64,000 nucleotides of DNA from Ctenosaura bakeri (GCA_948474755.1 CAOLHI010001009.1:1-64000), one strand, 5' to 3'. Positions 25,196 to 37,799 are shown, counted from the stretch's first letter. Made by a program: numbers and translations. Notes: generated by a model from the sequence alone, not told the origin.

Positions 25196-26208
25196 TTATT
25201 AAAATGAGACCTTCCTAAGTGAAAAAAGTTGAAGTAAGCTAGGATAATGAATGATATATCACTTACTGAGAGAATACATGTTTTAGTGATATGTTAATTT
25301 AGATATAGATGAAAGCAACATATAAACATATGATCCGGGGAGTTCAGTGGGCCTTAGTCAAAGTAGGTGCAACTGATATTGTAGCCTGTGTGTGAAGATA
25401 GCTTGTTGAAAGGTTCAATATAACATTTAACTGACTGCCGTAATATATTCCTACACCTTTAGTTACATTATAAGGATGTTTATCATCTAAGCCTTTCCTC
25501 TAAAAATAAGATTTGTTGTGTTTCTGCATGTTAATGTCAAGCGTTATATACTGGACAGGTTCCAAAAAAATACTTTAAGATATTCCCAAGTGTTTGAGTA
25601 GATCAAATGGAAAGTTCTCACAATGCACACAAACTTTTTCCCTTCAATAAGGAAGACAGCAACGTCATAGCACAAATTGCTTTTATGATTCCTCTTGTGC
25701 AAGAGATTTGACACAAGATGAAAGAGACTGCTGCTTAAGAAATACAAATCAAAAGCTTCTGTGGCACACAGAATTAACCGTACAGTCCTTTGGATCCAAA
25801 CCACCCATGCTAATCCCAAATAACAAAAACTTTCCCTTTATTTACAGCAATATTGAAGATTTCTATTTTCTCTTTTGTTTCCCAACTGACAAAAATTCAA
25901 GATATCTTTCAGTATTTTTAGGGTGAAGTAGCTTGTACTTGTGTCTCAAACACAGAAGATATTTGTCATCACTAACTGAATAAAATTAAAGAGCTACATT
26001 TAAAAATTTCACAATCAACCAATATAATTTTATTTATGAATTTATGAAATTTTATTCATGAAATTAGTGAAAGATAAAATTTAAGTTTGAAAAGAAAAAA
26101 AGTAATGTATATATTTCTATGGCTCCTGGAAAACAGGCTATTGCTTCCAAAATTCAAGAAACATTGAATACCGGTTACCACAAACATGATACATCATCTC
26201 TATCCCAC

Positions 26209-26450
26209 ATTATTATTATTATTATTATTATTACTACTACTACTACTACTACTACTACTACACTGTCATTATTTCTATTTTCCCTCCTTTCTCCCAAAAC
26301 TGGGACTAAAGATAGCTTACAATTTAAGAAAAACAATACAGCTGAACATATAAAACAAAGTGAATATTAAAATGGATTGAACTATTGGCAATATTAAAAT
26401 GATTTAAAATTACATTAGAAATTACATTAGAAAATATCATTAAAAGAAAA
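26209..26450 (-). mobile_element. LINE 3'-end relic with compound (ATT)n(ACT)n tail
   Basis: A pure (ATT)n run changes into (ACT)n by about 26233 and ends at about 26262. It is followed by TTTCTCCCAAAACTGGGACT and AGATAGCTTACAATTTAAG, degenerate forms of a LINE 3' terminus. The microsatellite is the element's tail in minus orientation. Confidence 0.65.
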
Positions 26451-26599
26451 AAAACATGTAAAACAATTCTAAAACAGTACCACACTCTCAGCCTGTTCTT
26501 TAAAAACTCCCCATTTTAATGTTCTTCCATTGATTTTAAAGCCATCTTCTGGTTTATCTACTCACACAGTGCAGAGCTTTCTCATCCCTACAACACCAA

Positions 26600-27065
26600 G
26601 GCCCTTTCCGCACAAGGGAGATACATTGCTGTAGCATTGTTGCGTCATGAATACATCCGCACATCAAACCGGTTTGACATTGTTCTGTCATAGTTCGTTC
26701 CGCTAGTGTTCAGCTCTTAGCAAGGTTCAGATCATTGTGAAAGCGGTGTAATATAAAAACGGTAAAACTCCAATGCAAACCAACCACAACAGTGCCACTG
26801 TGTTTCTTCCTACACGAGAAAACATTACATCGATTCACACCACAGAGGTGGGCTTTAAATTGACCAATCAGATGTGGCACAGTAGAGGAGTGAGGGGAAT
26901 AGGAGTTCCTGGAGAATTGATGATGAGGAAGCTACAAATGATTTTCTCCACTTTACTTCAACAGAAATTGGAGGGTGTGCAGACAGGAATTAGGGTAAGT
27001 TGGAGTAAAAAACACTGCTCATAAAATGCAGTGAAACGCTCCTCCACTCTAGTGTGGAAATGGCC
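26600..27065. mobile_element. PIF/Harbinger-like MITE, 466 bp
   Basis: Terminal inverted repeats GGCCCTTTCCGCAC (left) and GGCCATTTCCACAC (right, reverse-complemented) are flanked by a 3-bp repeat CAA at 26597-26599 and 27066-27068. Three-base duplications and GG(G/C)CCTTTCCGCAC ends fit PIF/Harbinger-like elements, although CAA departs from the usual TWA. No transposase is encoded. Confidence 0.75.
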
Positions 27066-28061
27066 CAAGAGAAGTATTCCACTTCCTCTTTGCTTCCTCA
27101 GCAAAGCTGTCTCAGACTGAAGAGATGAAGAGGGGCAAAAGATACAGAAAAACTCCACAATAAAGATTTCACCAGACATAACTGAACTAAGCTATCACCT
27201 GCCACCTTAAAATGAACAAAACTGGTAGCTAATTGTTAACAGTTTCCTGATCACTGAAGTCCTAATATCACTGATTTGTAGTTTGAAACAATCAGTCTTA
27301 TCTTAAAATTTCTTGTGTAGCAAATATTCAACTTAACCTCCTTTTTTGAGATGCAGAAATAATATAAGAAAAATAAGTGTTATAGGGCATTATGGTTACA
27401 TTAAATATCAATTTGAACTTTCAGCATTTAGGGTCCTAGTAGGCATTACCATCTCAATTCATTCACTCTGCTGATGTGATTCAGGATGTTTAGAGCTTCT
27501 CCAAGGGTGGGAGTCAACTGCCTCTACAACATGAGTGGGCAAAGTTCAGCCTGTGAGTCACATGCATCCCTAAGGTTGCTTTTGTGGCCCCCAGGGTTCA
27601 AAACAATTTGTGCAATTGTTTAAAAAAAATGTCCCCAAAATGTCTTCTAGGTATGGGGCACATTTCCACCACATTTTGTTCCTCCCCACTGGCCAATTCA
27701 AGGTCTTTCTTGAAATAGGAAATAAACAGGAAGTGGCTTATGCTCACTTGCTGTTGTTAAATATGGCCTTTTCCGGCCTTAAAAATGCTGAGAAAGCCCT
27801 CAAAATATGTTCAAAATGCCCCTTAGGCTCCCTAGCAGTCATTTAGTGGCGCAAAAATGATAAATTTCATGCAGGAGTGGGTACAATGCACAAGTGTGGT
27901 CTTCCAAGGTTTCTAGCAAGACTAATGGAGCCCCTTAGCCTACCACACTTATCCTCTCCTGGTCTACAATGTCTCTGATAACTGATTACACTTTACTCTT
28001 AACAAGTTTTCAAAGTGTTGTGCCTTCTATGAAGGAGGCAGCAATTTAAGTCTCTTTAGAA

Positions 28062-28193
28062 CAGTGCTTGCCAAATCTTGGTCTCTAGATATTGTTGTAC
28101 ATCAGTTCTTCAAATCCTTTTACACTGGCTGGGCTCGCCAGAAATTCTGTGAGCAGAAATTCAGACATCAGGGATCAAAGTTCGGGACCATTG
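28062..28193. mobile_element. hAT MITE, 132 bp, with exact 8-bp target duplication
   Basis: Terminal inverted repeats CAGTGCTTGCCAAATCTTGG and, from the right end, CAATGGTCCCGAACTTTGAT enclose a palindromic core. Exact direct repeats CTTTAGAA occur at 28054-28061 and 28194-28201. It belongs to the common 'cagtggttcccaaac' type of short hAT derivative. Confidence 0.9.
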
Positions 28194-30229
28194 CTTTAGA
28201 ACAAACATCTTAAATAAAGCCAAATCTTAAGCAGAGCTTCAATGAATAATGTGTTATTTGTCCCAGTTACAAATAAGTCACTCATTTGTCTTTGATGTCA
28301 CACACTGGTGGCTGTGGCTTTCTGAGCATCTCGTCAAAGGATGTTCTACCAGTCAGTAGTTGCTGTTTCACTCTAATGTGTGTTAATGGACACACTGTAC
28401 CTCAACCACAACGGAGGAGTTATTAGACCACACAACCACCACATACAGATAAGACTCCTCCAAGTATAACAGGTTCTTTGGGGAAAAAGCAAAAACATAA
28501 AATATCACACAAAGAATCATGGGCTTACTTCTGCAGTGAGCAAAATGAGAGGTTAAAGCACTCCTTTTCTTTAACTCCCACACTCACTCTATCATAAGAG
28601 GGTCCTTAGAAACATTCCTTTCAAAGGTTTAAAATCTAATTATTTCACAGTACACAGTTCTAATTCACGCATGCTCCAAAACAGTACTTGCAACAGGCCA
28701 ACAGACTCTAAGTCATACAGAAAGTTATGTGCTGTAGCTTCCCTCTTACGACACTGAATATCACCCAACTAGTTCTGTTGTCAGCATTGTACAATTTTAG
28801 TCACTCATTGTGAAAAAACATAAGAAACCCTGGAACTCTTGACTTCTCACATGCTTCTTAGCAATGCATTCTTTTTTGGGATGTAAATCCTTGCTGGTCT
28901 TGTTTACACATTTTCATGTACAAGATGAAAAAAAGTGCTTTTAAAAATCCTGTCCTATGAGACAGTGAGTGGTTTTTGTGTATTCTTGATTAGAGTATTT
29001 CAGCTTGGAAAAAAAAATTTGCACAGACTGTACCAGCACATTTTGAACAAAATAACACAACCTTGCGATTGAGCTTTTAAAAAGAAAAAGAACTGAACGT
29101 TTGCATCTTTTCATCAATAAGCCTGCCCTTCTGTGTGGATATTCAGCTTCACAAAGGAAAGGAGGACTTTTTTTTCCCAGCGATACCTTGCACAAAACTG
29201 TGGAAGCAATAATAAAGGGCTCATTTTCTTGCTGTCATGTAGAAAGCAAGAAATTTCACTTGGTCATCAATTTCTCAACAGGGTGCCTCAATGCATCAAG
29301 AAGTTTTGCAAATATTCTTCACACCCCTAATCTTATTGTCAGCAAAACTACTTTTCCTTGTATGGCAGAGATGGAAGAAGGAAAAACTAAACTCAAAAAA
29401 AGCATTTTTTATATTGCCCCATGTAAGTATTTTAGTTACCTCTTCAAAAAAGCTAGCTATTACTTCGCTTATTATTCTGGGGTGTTTCTCTGGTATGCTG
29501 TTTCTTCCACTGTGTATCTATATATGGAATATTCTTTTCCTTTGTTATATACAGGAAATAAGAGGTTAGAGGAATTTTGCCCTTGATGAGAAAGAAATTC
29601 TTATGTTCACATGTTTAATATGAGGAAATATGTAAAGGTTGAAAGATGCATAAAACCTTTTCCTACCAAAACTCTGAATCTGCTCTCATTAATTCAGTCT
29701 TTCTCCATCCAAAAATACCAGCTCAACTGGAAATATTTAAGAATATTTAAGCATAAGTAGAAAGAAGAGCCAAAATTTCAGCTGAATATTTATTTTAAAA
29801 TGATTTCTAAGGACATTATTTAATCTGAGAAGTTCACTGATTACCTTTTTCTAGCATCAATAATATAAATAATTTTGCATTTTTAAAAGCAAACAGATAT
29901 TTAAAGTATGTTTGAAATGTTATCTACAGTGCATTTCTGGTCATGGCTGACTAGAGAAAAAGAACAGATAAAAAGAAAGCCAGCCAAGCAATTGCAATAT
30001 TTTCCTAAAAAGAATGACTTTAAAACCCTCTTAGACTTTCCACTGAGATGACTTTTTAAAAGGGATTTTAATAGGAAATGTGCATAAAATTAAGCCTGTT
30101 CTGGAGAAAGAGGACAGAGACCTTTCTCACTCTCTTGTAACTGCATACTTGGAGACTGCAGGGAAGTTACAAGATGTAGTTTTGGCTCTTCTCTTACACA
30201 GCTTTAGAAGCCATCTCAGATCACCCAGT

Positions 30230-30440
30230 AGAGACCTATCAGCAGCTGTTGGTAGAATGGTTAAATGGAACCTCTTTAGAGGCACTGTACTACCGAACAC
30301 CAGTTGGAAGGAGGAAGTATGGGAAGTCTACTGCTGTTAGGCACTAGTATTGAATTTCTCAGAAGCTCCTGGTTGACCATTGTAGATTACACGGGCCTTT
30401 GGTCTGATCCCGCAGGACTCTTCATACGTTCTACTTTGCC
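30230..30440 (+). repeat. Interspersed repeat ('ctgatccagcagg' family), copy 2
   Basis: GAACACCAGTTGGAAGGAGG, AAGCTCCTGGTTGACCATTG and CTTTGGTCTGATCCCGCAGG,ACTCTTCATACGTTCT are colinear with the 25.0-kb copy. Confidence 0.6.
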
Positions 30441-31649
30441 ACTATCTTCTCCCAAAACCTGTTTCTTCATGCACTACTTTCAGGCAATGTATCATTAATT
30501 CAAAGCCACACATGGTTTATTTTATTCTAGAGAAACAAGAAGGTATAAGGCCTGATTTATCCTTAGCCTGTCAATTACTAAATTGTCATCTCAGATAACT
30601 TGACTTAGAGGAAAGAGAATCTCAGTCCATGAAAGTCAAATTTCTCATAAAGGAAATGCAATTAAGTCCCTATCTAGAGAAATACTTCTGCAGACACTCC
30701 TATAGACACAAATACCATACTGAAAATGACAGGTGCTCAGGGAGACAAATAAGACAGTATTTAGGAAGGCGGGGTCAACAAAGTTCTACAACAAATGACA
30801 ACTCTTTAGTGGACAACTGTTTGGCCATCATACATCTGCTGCCACCGTTAAAAAAGAAAACTACAATACTGAAGAAGTACAACATACAGTGCAAAAAGAA
30901 AAACCAAGGAACCTGACTTATTTAGACTGTGAACAGTACAAGAGATTGCTTGTACAAGATTATTCTAAAACAAAACGAAAGCCCATCTAAAAAGACTGAG
31001 AAGGCCTATGTATCATACTAGATCAGGGCTTGGGCTCCAAGAGCTATAAGTGCATTTTGCTCTGCATGTCCAAAATAATGGCTCTTTTGCTATCTTTATT
31101 CATCCCTAAGAACAAGACGTGAACCAACAGTACGTTTTCCAGAAGCATTTTTTCCTGTTTTCTTCAGTTTTAGCTAAATCCTTTGAATCAATAGACACAG
31201 CCAGACACTGTAGCTACGCCCAGGGTGAGTGTGGCCCAGGAACCCATCCAGCTTTGAGGATCCATGAAACCAAGCACAGAGAGAGACCTCCCTCCACATC
31301 TGCCTGGCCCTCGTTCTTCCTCTGTTGCCACCAACACTCCACTCCTTCCCCAACTTCACTGCCCTCCCCCTTTCAGCTTCCTTTTCTCTTTTAAATTCCC
31401 TGCACCCTTCCCTGACCCTACCAGTCACATCCTCCCTCCCCAGTATTTTTGCAGCTTCCCTTTCTTCTACCTTCTCCCTGCTTGCTGTCACTGACCTGGA
31501 ATTTTTGCTTCTTCATTGTGGCAGGCCAAGCAAGGTAGATTTTGTTTGGCTGGTGTTGACAAGCACTCTAATGCTTCATGGGCTCTTTCACAGACATATA
31601 TACCTAACAATATACATATATACACAGCTGTACTTAAGATGTACTTAAG

Positions 31650-31787
31650 GCATTAATTCATTATCTTTTGTACTCTTAAAGTTTTGGACTTCAGTTCCCA
31701 GAGTCCCTCACTGTTGGCCATGCTAGCTGGGGTTTCTGGAAACTGAAAGAACAAAACATCTGGAAGACAAAAGATTGAGAATAACTG
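31650..31787. mobile_element. hAT-type MITE relic
   Basis: The segment has TTTTGGACTTCAGTTCCCAG, GGCCATGCTAGCTGGGG and a right end that reverse-complements to CAGTTATTCTCAATCTTTTG. This is the same palindromic family as the 28.06-kb MITE. The left end is degraded and no clean duplication is seen. Confidence 0.6.
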
Positions 31788-34253
31788 ACATAGGCATTGA
31801 CCTCACTTGATAAGCGAACACTTATTTGAGAGAGTAAATGTATACGTCAACTGCCCTAACACATTCTAGGAGAAGCAGTCATGCCAATATAACACTCATT
31901 TATTTCTAATCTTAGCTATGACACTGAAATGGAGCTGTATACTCCCTCTATGTCTCTTTATTCATTTTTCCAGGGCCTTTGGAATTCTCATTTCAAAAGG
32001 GCACTTCAGAATGTTCAGTGGTAAAAATCTGAGTTTGCTATGTAATATAAAATTTATTCTGGTTAAAGACAAACTGTACAGACTTTAAGTTTAGATGTGC
32101 TTGCTTTTAACACAAGGAATATAGCATGTGGCCAGGCTCTTGGTCAGATGTTAACTCTGCTACCTTTATTCAGTATGCCAATCCTATTTCATGGGACTTA
32201 GAATGTTTTCTAAGGTTACAGTGTAATCTATTTTTAAAAACTCGCATGCAATAAAACCTTCTATCAATTCTCTCACAGCATCTTAAGGGAAACTCCGTCT
32301 TGCAAAGTAAACTGTAACATATGAAAAGCAGCATTTATAATACTGCTTACCAATAATCGATTAACTGATATATAACTTTACATATCCCCATATCCTATTT
32401 TTCCTTGGGAAATACAAGCTTGAATAGATATAATCAATAGATTCTTATAAGTGTACATTTCACATTAAACAGCTAACATGCATATATGGAGCCTACATGG
32501 TTAAGAACCTTGAGAGCAATTCCACTTTAGACTAGATCTATTTGGGGGGCTATTAACTTAGACTTCTTGTTTATGAAAGGAACATATGTCATTTTCTCCA
32601 GCTCTTATCAGGATGAAATATCAAACTAAAAATATACAGAATATTTCTCAGGTCAAGCAGATCAGACTGATGTGATTAGGCATCCACAAATTCATTTACC
32701 ACCTCACTATGGGAGACTGTTCCTGTCCCTCCAGGGAGTGGGACTCCTAGCAGCTCTCCCTGGCACTGTGCTTCAAAGAAAGTAATAAAAACTGGGTCTC
32801 TTCTAAGCTCTTCTATACATCCTAAACTGCCAAAAAAAAAAAATGAGAAAAGATTCTAGCTCAGGCCTAAGCACTCAAAGCTTTCAGCATATATCTGTGC
32901 ACAAATATATGAAGGAGGCAGGAAATGTATGTACTGGCACAAAAAGCAAATTGATCATATTATTTTTATAATCATCATCATTTTATTTCACACGTTTTTA
33001 AGGCCATAGCACAGAAAATTCTACTGACCCAGGATTTGGCTTTCTTGTCTTTGGAAAAAGCAAATGATTATTTGGTCTCCCTACAAGTTTTTTATCTGAA
33101 TAATTCATTTCCTACCCTAAATCATTATGTACAATGGTCACGGTAAAAGCTACTGCTTTTTACCCCAGAAGTGGGTGGAAGCAATGCTAGCCAGCCAGTC
33201 TATCAGGCAATTTGGGATTCTTTGAGACAAGAAGCAATATTAAAGTGTTAAGGTAATTCCAATACTACCAGCAGCCTCAACAACAGAAGAAATGTATTTT
33301 CAAGAAAGACCATAAATCTGTTCTAGCCACCCAAGGTCAGTAATAAAGCACTGCAAAAGCCTGGGACAAACTGGATAAATAAAGAGACAGACACATGAAA
33401 CCCAAAGACATGTAAGCTAAGACTATTGCTTAAGCACTGACCCCAAACAAGAGAAATGACTTGCATAATATTATGTCTCTAAGAGATTTTACATTAACAT
33501 CTAGCAGGCATGTTTTGATTTCAACCATTTTCAGGAGAGAAAAATATTTATGTGAGTTCAACAATGCTCTAAACAGTTACATTTGCGGTGGATAAATGCA
33601 TTGTTCATTTTGTTAAATTGTTCATTTTGTCAAATGGAAGACCTTTAATTAATCCTCTGCAGGCAAAGCAGGAAACATGTGCACCTACTGAGATGGTTCT
33701 GCCAAAAAAAAATTTGTAGCAGTGGTGCCAATGATAGGGTTTCAGTACTGAATTTCAGTACTGAGTTGGGGGCTAAGAAGTCATAATCCATTTTAGATCA
33801 GACCTAAACTGATTGGAGTCTGCAGTAATTCAAAATGGAACCAGCCAGGTTACTGAAGACTGCCAGGTACCAGGATCTAAGAGACTTCTGCAAAGGTCCA
33901 GGCTTGAATTTGACACCTTGACACCCCAAAAGATTAAGTAAAATAGTACAAACCCATACTATTCAGGACTCTCAAGGCCCAAATGCTGCTAGAAATGCTT
34001 GGGCCTCTCAATATCAAAGGAAATGCAGTTTCCATCTGAAAAAAGGCTGTGTTCCCTGAGCTGGGCAGAGGGGCAAAGATGTCTCTTAGTCCATGGGAAC
34101 CATATTTCCTATAAAATGTAAAGAGGATCTGAAAAGATTGAGGAGTGGAACAAACTGGTTCCACATCACCCCACCTGTCTGAGCAACAAATGTCCATTAA
34201 GTGCCATATTTTGCATCATGCTGTACCACACGCTGTCTCAGGGACTACTGAGA

Positions 34254-34281
34254 AATGTACAACTAGAATGTACAACTAGAA
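34254..34281. repeat. 13-bp tandem duplication
   Basis: GTACAACTAGAAT occurs twice in direct succession. Confidence 0.9.
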
Positions 34282-34820
34282 TCTTCCAAAAATACCAGAT
34301 ATGCATTTGCTGTACTTATTCCTCTGGTTTGCAAGAGAGTCAATATCAGCACAGCTCAAGGGCCAGTCCACTGATTCCCTTTCAGTTTAACAAAGCTGCT
34401 AGAATTCTAACAACTCATATTTGTGCTATGCTGGAAGGAAAGAATTACTCAAGATATGCTGGATTTAACAATATTATTTCCAGAAAAATATGCCATGTGG
34501 CTAGGAAAATTTTACGTATCAGCTTCAGTGTTTAACTCCATCCTGTTTTATTAATTTAAAGCCACTTCAGCATTAGAAAATATGGTCATTTTTTTAAAAA
34601 AAAAATATTTTTCCAAGGAAGACATTATGTATATAGAACTGGTTTACCAGTAGCTGCCTCTTGAGTAAATGATAAAGGCTAGGATCAGGACAAACCTAAA
34701 ACCAGCAAACAGCAGGAGAAAACAACTGTTTTAGCTGTTATATAAATATTCGAAATTCATCAGCTGTGCAGTTATGTCAGCCTAAATATTTACTGTAGGA
34801 AAACAGTATTCTAAGTTTAC

Positions 34821-34902
34821 CTTTCAGTGAATCACTTTCAGCTCTCATTATATCAATTAATGAATTCTCCAGTGAATGCATGTCAAAAGTTCTTGTGCGA
34901 TC
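34821..34902 (-). CDS. CPEB4: CPEB4 exon 2 (82 nt)
   Basis: This short exon was found by reading the minus strand. Acceptor TTGTGTTTACTTGCAG is followed by codons for DRTRTFDMHSLENSLID and then IMRAESDSLK plus one extra base (G), then donor GTAAAC. It joins exon 1 in phase 0 (NIFPFQ-DRTRTF) and leaves in phase 1, as in vertebrate CPEB2/3/4 genes. The segment links the disordered N-terminus to the region before the RNA-binding domains and is strongly conserved in the family. It has no start codon and is too short to stand out as an ORF. The intron to exon 1 is 17,394 bp. I see no disruption. Confidence 0.95.
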
Positions 34903-35382
34903 CTGCAAGTAAACACAAATAACAGTGTTAGAATGATCAGCAGCTTAACTAAAAGTTCCAGAACTTATTTTTAAATAAATGTCAAAAAAAAAAACACACA
35001 CACACAACAGTAGCAGTGAATTTCACACACAAACACACAGATCTCTTTTTCAGAGCTTGCAGTAGTCCTATTTCAGGAGAAGATAAATGAACCCCATATT
35101 CTTTGAGGGGCACTCTGTCAAGGAGAATGAGATATAAGCACACACCATGGACTTCTTCCTATGGTGGTGCTGAGCCCTTGAATTTTTTTCTAGCGAGTCC
35201 TGCTAGGCTACATCATGGGGGATGGGGTGTAAAAATATATGCACAATATTCATTTCTTTAGTTCACCAATTGCAACAGGAAGCTTTTGTCATTGTATACA
35301 GTTTATACATTGATACTATGTCAATTTTCTACTGTATGTTACTACAAACTACTTCATGTTACTGTAAATTATCTTGTGTGTA

Positions 35383-35598
35383 TATGTACGCGCCTTCAAG
35401 TCACCTGTCGACTTATGGCAGCCCCATGAATTTCATGGAGTTTTCTTAGGCATGAAATACTCAGAGGAGGTTTTGCTAGTTCTTTTTTCTGAAATATAAC
35501 CTACAGTACCCGGCATAAGTTGGTGGATTTCCAACCAAGTACTAAAACTAGGGCTCACTCTGCTTAGCTTCCAAGATTGGACAAGATCTGGTCCTTCT
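35383..35598 (-). mobile_element. 5S-rRNA-headed SINE with Sauria-type tail
   Basis: Read on the minus strand, the head matches 5S ribosomal RNA from about nucleotide 28: AATCTTGGAAGCTAAGCAG, then TTAGTACTTGGTTGGAAA and GCCGGGTACTGTAGG. This is joined to a SINE body and tail with CCTCCTCTGAGTATTTC and CCATAAGTCG...GACTTGAAGGC, the 3' part shared with Sauria SINEs. It is therefore a chimeric 5S-derived SINE rather than a 5S rRNA gene. The 5' end of the 5S part is missing. No clean target duplication was seen. Confidence 0.85.
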
Positions 35599-36670
35599 CA
35601 TGTATTTTAGTTTCACAAATTATCTTTCTGGAGATGGAAAGCAGTTCAGAAATTTTAAGTGTATATATAAGTGTATATATATTTGGGCAAACGTAAGACA
35701 CTCAAGAACCAGCACAAATAGCGCATCTGCTCCAAGATCTTGTTTGCTAAAAAGAATCAGTCTGAACATTCAAATTTTCATAAAAAGGCACAGGCATAGG
35801 CCTCAGTGCAAGTAGTTTTATAAGAAATTGCATTTATTCAGAATTAATGAAACAAGAATGCACAATTATTGATGTTTCCAGACCCTCTTACTTATATAAA
35901 CTGAGGAAACCACGGTATGTGGGAAAGGTCTTCACACCAATCTGCTTCCATTATGTTCCAGTATCTTACTGACTGATGTCCCTTTTTTTAAAAAAAAAAT
36001 CCCCTAGCAAGATAGATTCACATTTGCTCTTTTTCCTCTCAGTATGCACAACTAAAGCACTTTTTTTCAAGCCTTAAGTGTTTTAAATATTACAGCAAAT
36101 AATACTTTATCACAGCAAAGCTGTCCTCTAACATTCAAATTCCAAAGAACTCATCCAATCTTTTGAAAATGCAACTAAACCTTTAATATAACACTGCAGA
36201 ACATAAAGTCACTTACTCTGTGCTATACAGACTTATCAGTAGTTTCAGATGCTGTGCAATAAAAACTGCAGGTCTTGGAATTCTATTTCCTGCAAATATT
36301 GGTATTCCAAATTGCCTAGTGTTCCAGATAAAAAGATTACACAGCACCCTTTGAATTTCATTCAAGGTAGTTAAATCAACAGTGTAATTTACATAAATAT
36401 TTAACTGAATGCATGACTTGGACAGTAGACATAAACATCTTGTGATTTAGGTCTATCTGCTGCACACTTGCCAAGCAGTTCTCACTCATAATAGCCAGAG
36501 CCATCTTTTATTAACTACTTTCATGGCTAACCTCTTCTTGAATAAAACTAGAAATATTCAACTAAAGAAAAAGATGAAACAGCATTTCTACTTTATCCTG
36601 ACTTCTTCTTATCCATGTTTTACATTCCATTATTGCAATCCAGGTTGCATTGACAATCAACGTAAACATA

Positions 36671-36745
36671 AACTAGAGTAGCCCTGTTGAGATTCACATA
36701 AGGGTTAACATTTCCATTCATTCAATGTGTTTACTTCAGCTGGAT
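36671..36745. repeat. foldback element ('AGAGTAGACCCATT' family), degraded
   Basis: AACTAGAGTAGCCCTGTTGA and an opposing GTGTTTACTTCAGC match the arms of the 49.3-kb repeat. Confidence 0.5.
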
Positions 36746-36825
36746 CTATCTAATAAAGTCAAAGTTTGTTTGTCTGTGTCAGGCGAAGACCTCATATGAT
36801 TGATTGGCTGCCTAAGAAGATTCTA

Positions 36826-36900
36826 TGGAATCCTGGGGTTTGCAGTTTAGGGAGGGACCTTTAGAATTCTCAGCCAGAGAGCTCTTGGGCCTCAGTCAAC
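36826..36900. mobile_element. fragment of the 24.1-kb foldback family
   Basis: TCTATGGAATCCTGGGGTTT, GCAGTTTAGGGAGGGA and TCTCAGCCAGAGAGCTCTTG are colinear with the left half of the 24.1-kb element. The right arm is missing. Confidence 0.75.
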
Positions 36901-37799
36901 TGTGTCTGTCTTGAATAGGCTGGCTGCTATGGAGACGAGGCCTAGCAGCAAGGAAGAGGGCAGTGTATTCCCTCAGGAACCCAACCTGTGTATTTTAATA
37001 ACTCTGAATACAGACTGGATTGGGGAATACAAGGAAAAGTTACAGGCACTAGACAAGACAGTTTGAGGAATTAGAGAGACAGGATCTCAAATTTTTCTAG
37101 CAAGTATTACCTCTGAGAAAATAAAATCCTGGGCAACATCACGCATATATGCTACCATCTTATACTTTAATGTTGTAATGTATATGTACACTGATGATTT
37201 TTATTTTCAGAAAAAAATTAGTCCACGAATCAAATCTAACATTCTATTAGTTCCATTTAGGCACCCTATAATTCCCCAATAAAAATATGTCTCCAAAAAG
37301 TATTTAATGATTTTATATTGAAGATTGCTTTTTGCTCTTGTTTCAGTGGAAGTAATGTTAGTTCCTTTGCTTTCTAAAATAAAATTCTACTTGGCTTTCT
37401 AAAATGAATCAAAATAAGCAACACATTCAGGTTAACTATTATGAAGTTACTTATCAGAAAGGATAAGAAGTGAAGCTTTAGCTATATACAAACTCACTCC
37501 TTGCCTCCCTACTCTTAAGTCCACTTGTAAGTTTCCAAGGTTAAATAAAGAAATGCTTGTTTATTAATTAAATATGAAGAGACATTAAAAGGAAGGTACT
37601 AGTAAAAACTGCTGGAGGTACCTAAATAAATACATACATGGGTATATGTAACCAATATTTCTAAACACTGTCTTTCTTAGTTGCATTTAATGACTCTGCA
37701 ACATTTTAGAGAGAAAGGTTCTGTCTGCACCACTGTTAAAAGAATTTAAAAGTTAACAATGTTGCTATCATTATGTCACGGGCCCAAATACTGTAAAGA

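Larger units (their letters stand above)
2763..34820 (-). other. CPEB4: CPEB4 intronic region between exon 2 and the microexon (32 kb)
   Basis: This region is bounded by the exon 2 donor GTAAAC and the microexon acceptor ATGCAG. In mammals a 51-nt alternative exon lies here; I searched for its codons on the minus strand and did not find it. The region holds an L1, a Sauria SINE, two hAT elements, a Harbinger-like MITE, two Tc1/mariner-superfamily MITEs, a minisatellite and several LINE 3' ends, listed separately. Between them I see only AT-rich unassigned sequence. Confidence 0.85.

Noticed and set aside
29101..29586. 161-codon plus-strand frame
   Set aside because: No recognisable domain, no splice or promoter context, AT-rich intron; length is compatible with chance in 64 kb.
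31190..31500. Pyrimidine-rich block with open frames on both strands
   Set aside because: It is a low-complexity C/T tract; the translated Pro/Ser/Leu-rich peptides reflect composition only.
35460..35598. 5S ribosomal RNA gene or pseudogene
   Set aside because: Its 5' part is missing and the 5S portion is fused to a SINE tail, so it is a SINE head rather than a 5S gene.
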